Below are positions 59,761 through 64,000 of a stretch of 64,000 nucleotides of DNA, one piece after another. Every line of letters starts with the position of its first letter. Within the stretch, counting starts at the first letter, position 1. The position numbers and the translations under genes were made by a program. This DNA comes from Oreocharis arfaki. Lineage: Eukaryota; Chordata; Aves; Passeriformes; Paramythiidae. Location: assembly GCA_013398015.1 (NCBI GenBank), contig VZRR01010915.1:1-64000 (forward strand). The letters run 5' to 3'. The notes under the pieces were generated by a model. It ran no database searches. It had not been told where the DNA came from and saw only the letters and a program-made list of their open reading frames with translations.

Positions 59761-62700
59761 AAATATCCAATCTAGCCTAGGTGCAAGAACAAGGCTAAGT
59801 AACTGCTTGCCTTGGGCAGCAGCATGTAAAAAATTCCCTGTGTCCCACACTGATCGTGCTATGGGAGCTATCCAGCTGCTGGATGAGGTGAAAGGAATAT
59901 GGGTGAAGGGGATTAACCTCTTACTTACATGGCTGCCCTCTACCTCATGACTATGTATTGCACCGCCCGGAGCTTGCACTACCGGCTCACCAGGGCTGGC
60001 CCCTTCTCTCTCTGATCCCATCCTGCTCCACTCCTCTACTGCACCATTTTCCCTGGCAGGAGTAACCTAGGGACCTGACCTCTCCACACCTAGCACAGAA
60101 AATTCAATTTTGTAACACCCCTGAGAATGCCTAAGCTATCCTCGAGGAGTTCTCGAAATACAGTGTAGTTGCTGAAATTATGTTTGTTCATAGGATGCCC
60201 CAGAAAGTCTTGAAAGAAGTAATAAAAGCTAAATAACCAAACTGTCTTTAAAAGGCAACAAAAAACTTTTGAGCACTTCAGCCAATCCATCTAATTTTAA
60301 ACAGAAGATTGAAATACTTTTATATTTTATTTATAATATAAAAACTCCCAAGGAATTTTAACAGCTAAGAAATTTTACATGTACTGAGGACTTGGACACT
60401 TATCGCATTTGTGATGCAACTATTAAAACAGTCTAAGAATATTCCAGAGTGTCTATTTAACAGTTTGCTGATGCAGCAAAACACTGTAAAAAGAAGGAAA
60501 CAATCTAGACTGGAAACTTTGCCCCTCATCATCTCTTGAAAAAAATGCAACAAAGTGTGGTGGAGTAATTCTAGATGCCAATAAAATAATGTTCCATTGT
60601 TCTTCATGGAAATTAGTGGGCATAAAAATGTATGTCATTACTGCTACAGAAAGCCATTGGAGAAATCATTATTGAATTTTAATGAATGAGCTAACTGCTT
60701 GGGATTGTCAGACACATAATTATTGGAGAAAAATTAATTCTGGCATTCTGTAATTACTACTTCAAATACTGTAAGATTCACCAAAAGGACAATATTAAAT
60801 AATTCCTCCTAAAACCCACAAAGGACATACTAGGACACACTTTATACATGCAAGATGTTTGGTTGTGGTAGTATGAATGTGATGGAAACCTAGTACACAG
60901 ACACACTTTGAGAATAAATATTCACCTTCTTACATCTGCATCTCTTCTAAGATAATATGAGCAAACACCGGTGAATTCTGCATCAAGATTTCTTAATATC
61001 ACATCTCAATGCTCCAAATTTGCTGTTATCCATAAAGAATCCTGATTTGATAGTTGGTACAACCCTTTGCAGGCTAAATTCCACCCCATCATTTCCTTAT
61101 GTGCACACTTCTGTTAATTCAAAGATGTATTAGTAGTGTGCTCGGTTCCAAAACAGAAAAACAGGTGTTTGGAGGATGCTCTGACCTGCAGTGAAGGCAG
61201 TGGGGAAGAGAAGCAGGATGAGGGTCAGGCTGAGGAGGAACAGGGCATCACGTGGGGCAGTGTGATGCGCCAGGTGCCAGCGCTGGCAGTGCCAGTGCCC
61301 TGCAATGTGGCACTCTGACTGAGGGGCAAAGTTTTGCCAAGACACTCTGCATAGATTAATGTCATGCTACTGCTTTAGAAATATCAAAGCACAACTTTAT
61401 CTGAGAAGCCTCATACTGTAATTGCCACAAAAGTGACTCCATGCATGCTCCTCAGGAGTCATGGAGGGTGAGGTCTAACAAGAGAGGGCCAAGGAGCTGT
61501 GGGAACTGCTGGCAGCACAGTCAGCTCAGAGGGCCTGTTTATCCACAGGGAGGAGACTATCCTAGCGACAGAACTAGGGCCAAATGTACATGCAAGCACA
61601 GGCTCCCCCAGCCTGCTGAGCCGGCTGTCAGTCTGTACAGGAACGTGTGGTGCCATGGTGTGCACAGCGCCCTGACCTGGCCAGGTGCAGAGAGCACTGA
61701 CAGTCCCATCACATGCAGCGTTTCGTCCTTCAGAGATGTATGAACTTGTAAAAAGGCAACCTTTTTTTTTCACTAGACCATCATCTTTCCACTAGAAAGG
61801 ATGACTTCCATCCCTGTAGCTGTTTCCTTCTGGCCTGCCATTATAGTGCTGTGTTTGTGGTCTTCTTAGCCCAGAGGTCTTCGGCGTGGTGCTGTGGCCT
61901 TTAAGCACACCCTCACATCCTTTTGGCTGCCTTCCCGGCATTTCTGTATAAATGCCACAAAAGGTCTGAAGGCCTGAGGTTTGAATGTATTAAATGTAAA
62001 GCCATGAAGGGAGAAAATCAGCTTTAGGACACTTCTACCCTCTCTTCGCTGTCAGGCATGTTAACTGCTTATGTATCTAAATATACTTAAGTACTGTGGT
62101 GTCCTGCATGCGCAAAAAAGGGATTGGCTCATGAAGACATCTTCCTTTGCAGTGAATGGGCCTTGGGATTTGAAAATCCGACCAGAACTGGTCTGCTTCC
62201 AGCTCGTTTTCATCCAAAATTTGATTTGATTGATCATGTCATGCTGCTTTTAAATGTTTCATCTGTCCTATCTTAAATTTGACAGGAGCAACTGGAAATT
62301 AAGCAAATTTTGAGAGAAAATCCATCACAAGTGGTTGATGTGACTGGAAGAAATTTGGTTTCTAAAGCACCAAAAAGAGAAAACTCTCTCTATTTAATTC
62401 TTTGTATCAGATTATGGCCTCAGTTTTAGATCAGAATATGTTGATTACGTCCTTTAAAGTAAAATATATTTCTGTGAAGGTGATAGTAATACTGTGTAGC
62501 TGTAAGAGTAGTCATAGTTACGTATTAATTTCATTGTACCTGCGTTACTGCACTCTGAGTTTTCATCTGGTGATCTGTGTGACTGTAAGGAGTTAACAGG
62601 AAAATATATATTTATACATAGCACGAAACTGGTGATCCAGATGTAAGAAGACAATGTTACCCTTTGTTACAGAAACTGCCATCTCATTACTTTATTCCCA

Positions 62701-64000
62701 CGTATTTCTAGTGACATATCAGTAATTGGATGCATAAGCTGCCAGACACCAGTGTTCCCAAGATCCTTTTCAACTTGGTGTTTCCTAGAATGTCAAGGTT
62801 TTTTCTGTTTCAATGAAATACGGTGTTATATACAACACCATTTCACTCCATTCAGTGTCACGCTAATGTTAATCACCACATCTGAAATGAAAAAGAGTAA
62901 AGCTGCCTTCCTAATTTGAAGCAATAACGAGCTCAGCTTATATTCTCTTTAGTCCCAAATAACATTCAGATGTTTATACTTTGGGAGATACTAGAAAAAT
63001 AGTTTTGAAAATAACAAAATTGCAAACCATCCCTGAAAACACTAAAATCTTGTATCATTTTCCTTCCAAATAAGGCAACAATTAAAGCAAATGAGTTCTA
63101 AACCAGTTAGGTTCTCCTACTATGCCCCAGCATATAATAAAAACAATGCTTTCATTAAGAATTAGGTGAGAATGAGGCCTTTTGAAAGAAAAGCTGATCG
63201 TGTTTTCAAACCATGAAGCTCCTTCACAGTGGATTTCCCTCAGATGCCAGGTATTTACAACTGATCTAAAGTGACCTCAACCTTTTGCTCAATCATTTCT
63301 CTTGGAGTTCATTTTGCAGCATGAATAATAAAATGTGAAAAGTGATAGTCTCAGGAGGAGATTCTCATTTCAGTGTAATACGCTATCAGTGTTTTTCTAG
63401 GACCTTAGAATTGTCAGTTTCCTAAAAATTGGGACACTGATGAATTTGGAGAGCTATCTGCAAGCTCTGATTCACTGACCATCAAAAAATGCTTCAGAAA
63501 AATCCTGCCCCACACTGTCCCAGGTACAGAATGGAAGCTGTAATTCACCACAGGTCACACAATGTCATTAAATAATTTTTTGTGTTTGGGCCAATCCTTG
63601 TGCTTATCTGTCTTGCAGCCCTCACAAAAAGTAGCTATATTCTACATCCACTTGTTCAGTTTACTTAGAAATTTACTACAATTTCATTTATAGGTAAGAA
63701 TAGACCAGCTGTTTTGTGGAAAACTTGGAGAAAATTGACATAAAAGAAGCTAGACAGTTTTCTTTCTTTCAATTAAATCTACCTGGGATATTTCAGCTTT
63801 AAAGAGAAACTGTGATTCTGTTCACAGAAATTTTATGCATTGGACAGAATATTTTTCCAGGAACTGAGACAACAGTCTTACTGTTTTTAGTTTGGGAAAA
63901 TGCCATAAAACTGGGAAGTGGGGGAAAAGGAAGTTTGCAGCCCCCTCTAAAGTCCATGAATTCTCACCAGTGAGTGAATCAGAAGTCCACCTACCTCACG

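Larger units (their letters stand above)
51996..64000. other. Intergenic DNA to window end, no gene recognised
   Basis: AT-rich DNA with a few GC-richer patches (about 61.13-61.33 and 61.44-61.74 kb). The longest open frame is 197 codons on the - strand at 59428-60021, but its middle is the translation of an A/C-rich repeat (VFVVVVCFGFGLGFVF) and the rest has no motif. No splice-consistent exon set or processed pseudogene was recognised. Several homeobox-site-rich AT segments (59.22-59.44, 60.60-60.78 kb) could be conserved non-coding elements. Confidence 0.55.

Noticed and set aside
59428..60021. 197-codon open frame on the - strand
   Set aside because: The hydrophobic middle is a translated A/C-rich simple repeat, and the remainder has no recognisable domain or gene context.
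61275..61288. 14-base perfect palindrome tgccagcgctggca
   Set aside because: A few such palindromes are expected by chance in 64 kb; no supporting context.
1..64000. CRISPR arrays, bacterial operons, phage or plasmid modules
   Set aside because: No regularly spaced direct repeats, no dense gene packing and no prokaryotic signals; the DNA is vertebrate.

Overview
This is animal genomic DNA, almost certainly from a bird. Two things point there: an intact, highly conserved vertebrate GPCR gene split by a GT-AG intron, and several copies of CR1, the main LINE family of birds, some still ending in the ATTCTATG-like octamer repeats typical of CR1 3' ends. No bacterial, plasmid or phage organisation is present.

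Layout. Positions 1-278 are the end of coding exon 1 of GPR37 (orphan/prosaposin-type GPCR, 'parkin-associated endothelin receptor-like receptor'); the gene start lies left of the window. A CpG-rich stretch continues to about 560. Intron 1 (279-10804) is about 10.5 kb, is mostly AT-rich and has no recognised coding content. Exon 2 (10805-11623) holds the rest of the receptor from TM3 to the C-terminal PDZ ligand and stop codon. The 3' UTR follows, with candidate poly(A) signals at 12079 and 12580.

From about 12.6 kb to 64 kb I see no convincing exon of another gene. In mammals the DNA 3' of GPR37 is also gene-poor, and the same seems true here. This segment holds four CR1 remnants (25.6, 44.3, 46.9 and 49.0 kb), one probable solo LTR of an endogenous retrovirus (51.4-52.0 kb) with matching 9-base flanks, a TC microsatellite (29.6 kb), a TTGG microsatellite (57.6 kb), several dispersed G/T-rich (or A/C-rich) low-complexity tracts, and unannotated AT-rich DNA that may include conserved regulatory elements.

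I found no undescribed multi-gene system. The observations most worth checking are a cryptic in-frame tandem splice acceptor 42 bases upstream of GPR37 exon 2, an abrupt patch of 65 consecutive G/C-ending codons inside exon 2, the solo LTR, the inverted CR1 pair, and the recurring G/T-rich tracts with G-quadruplex potential.
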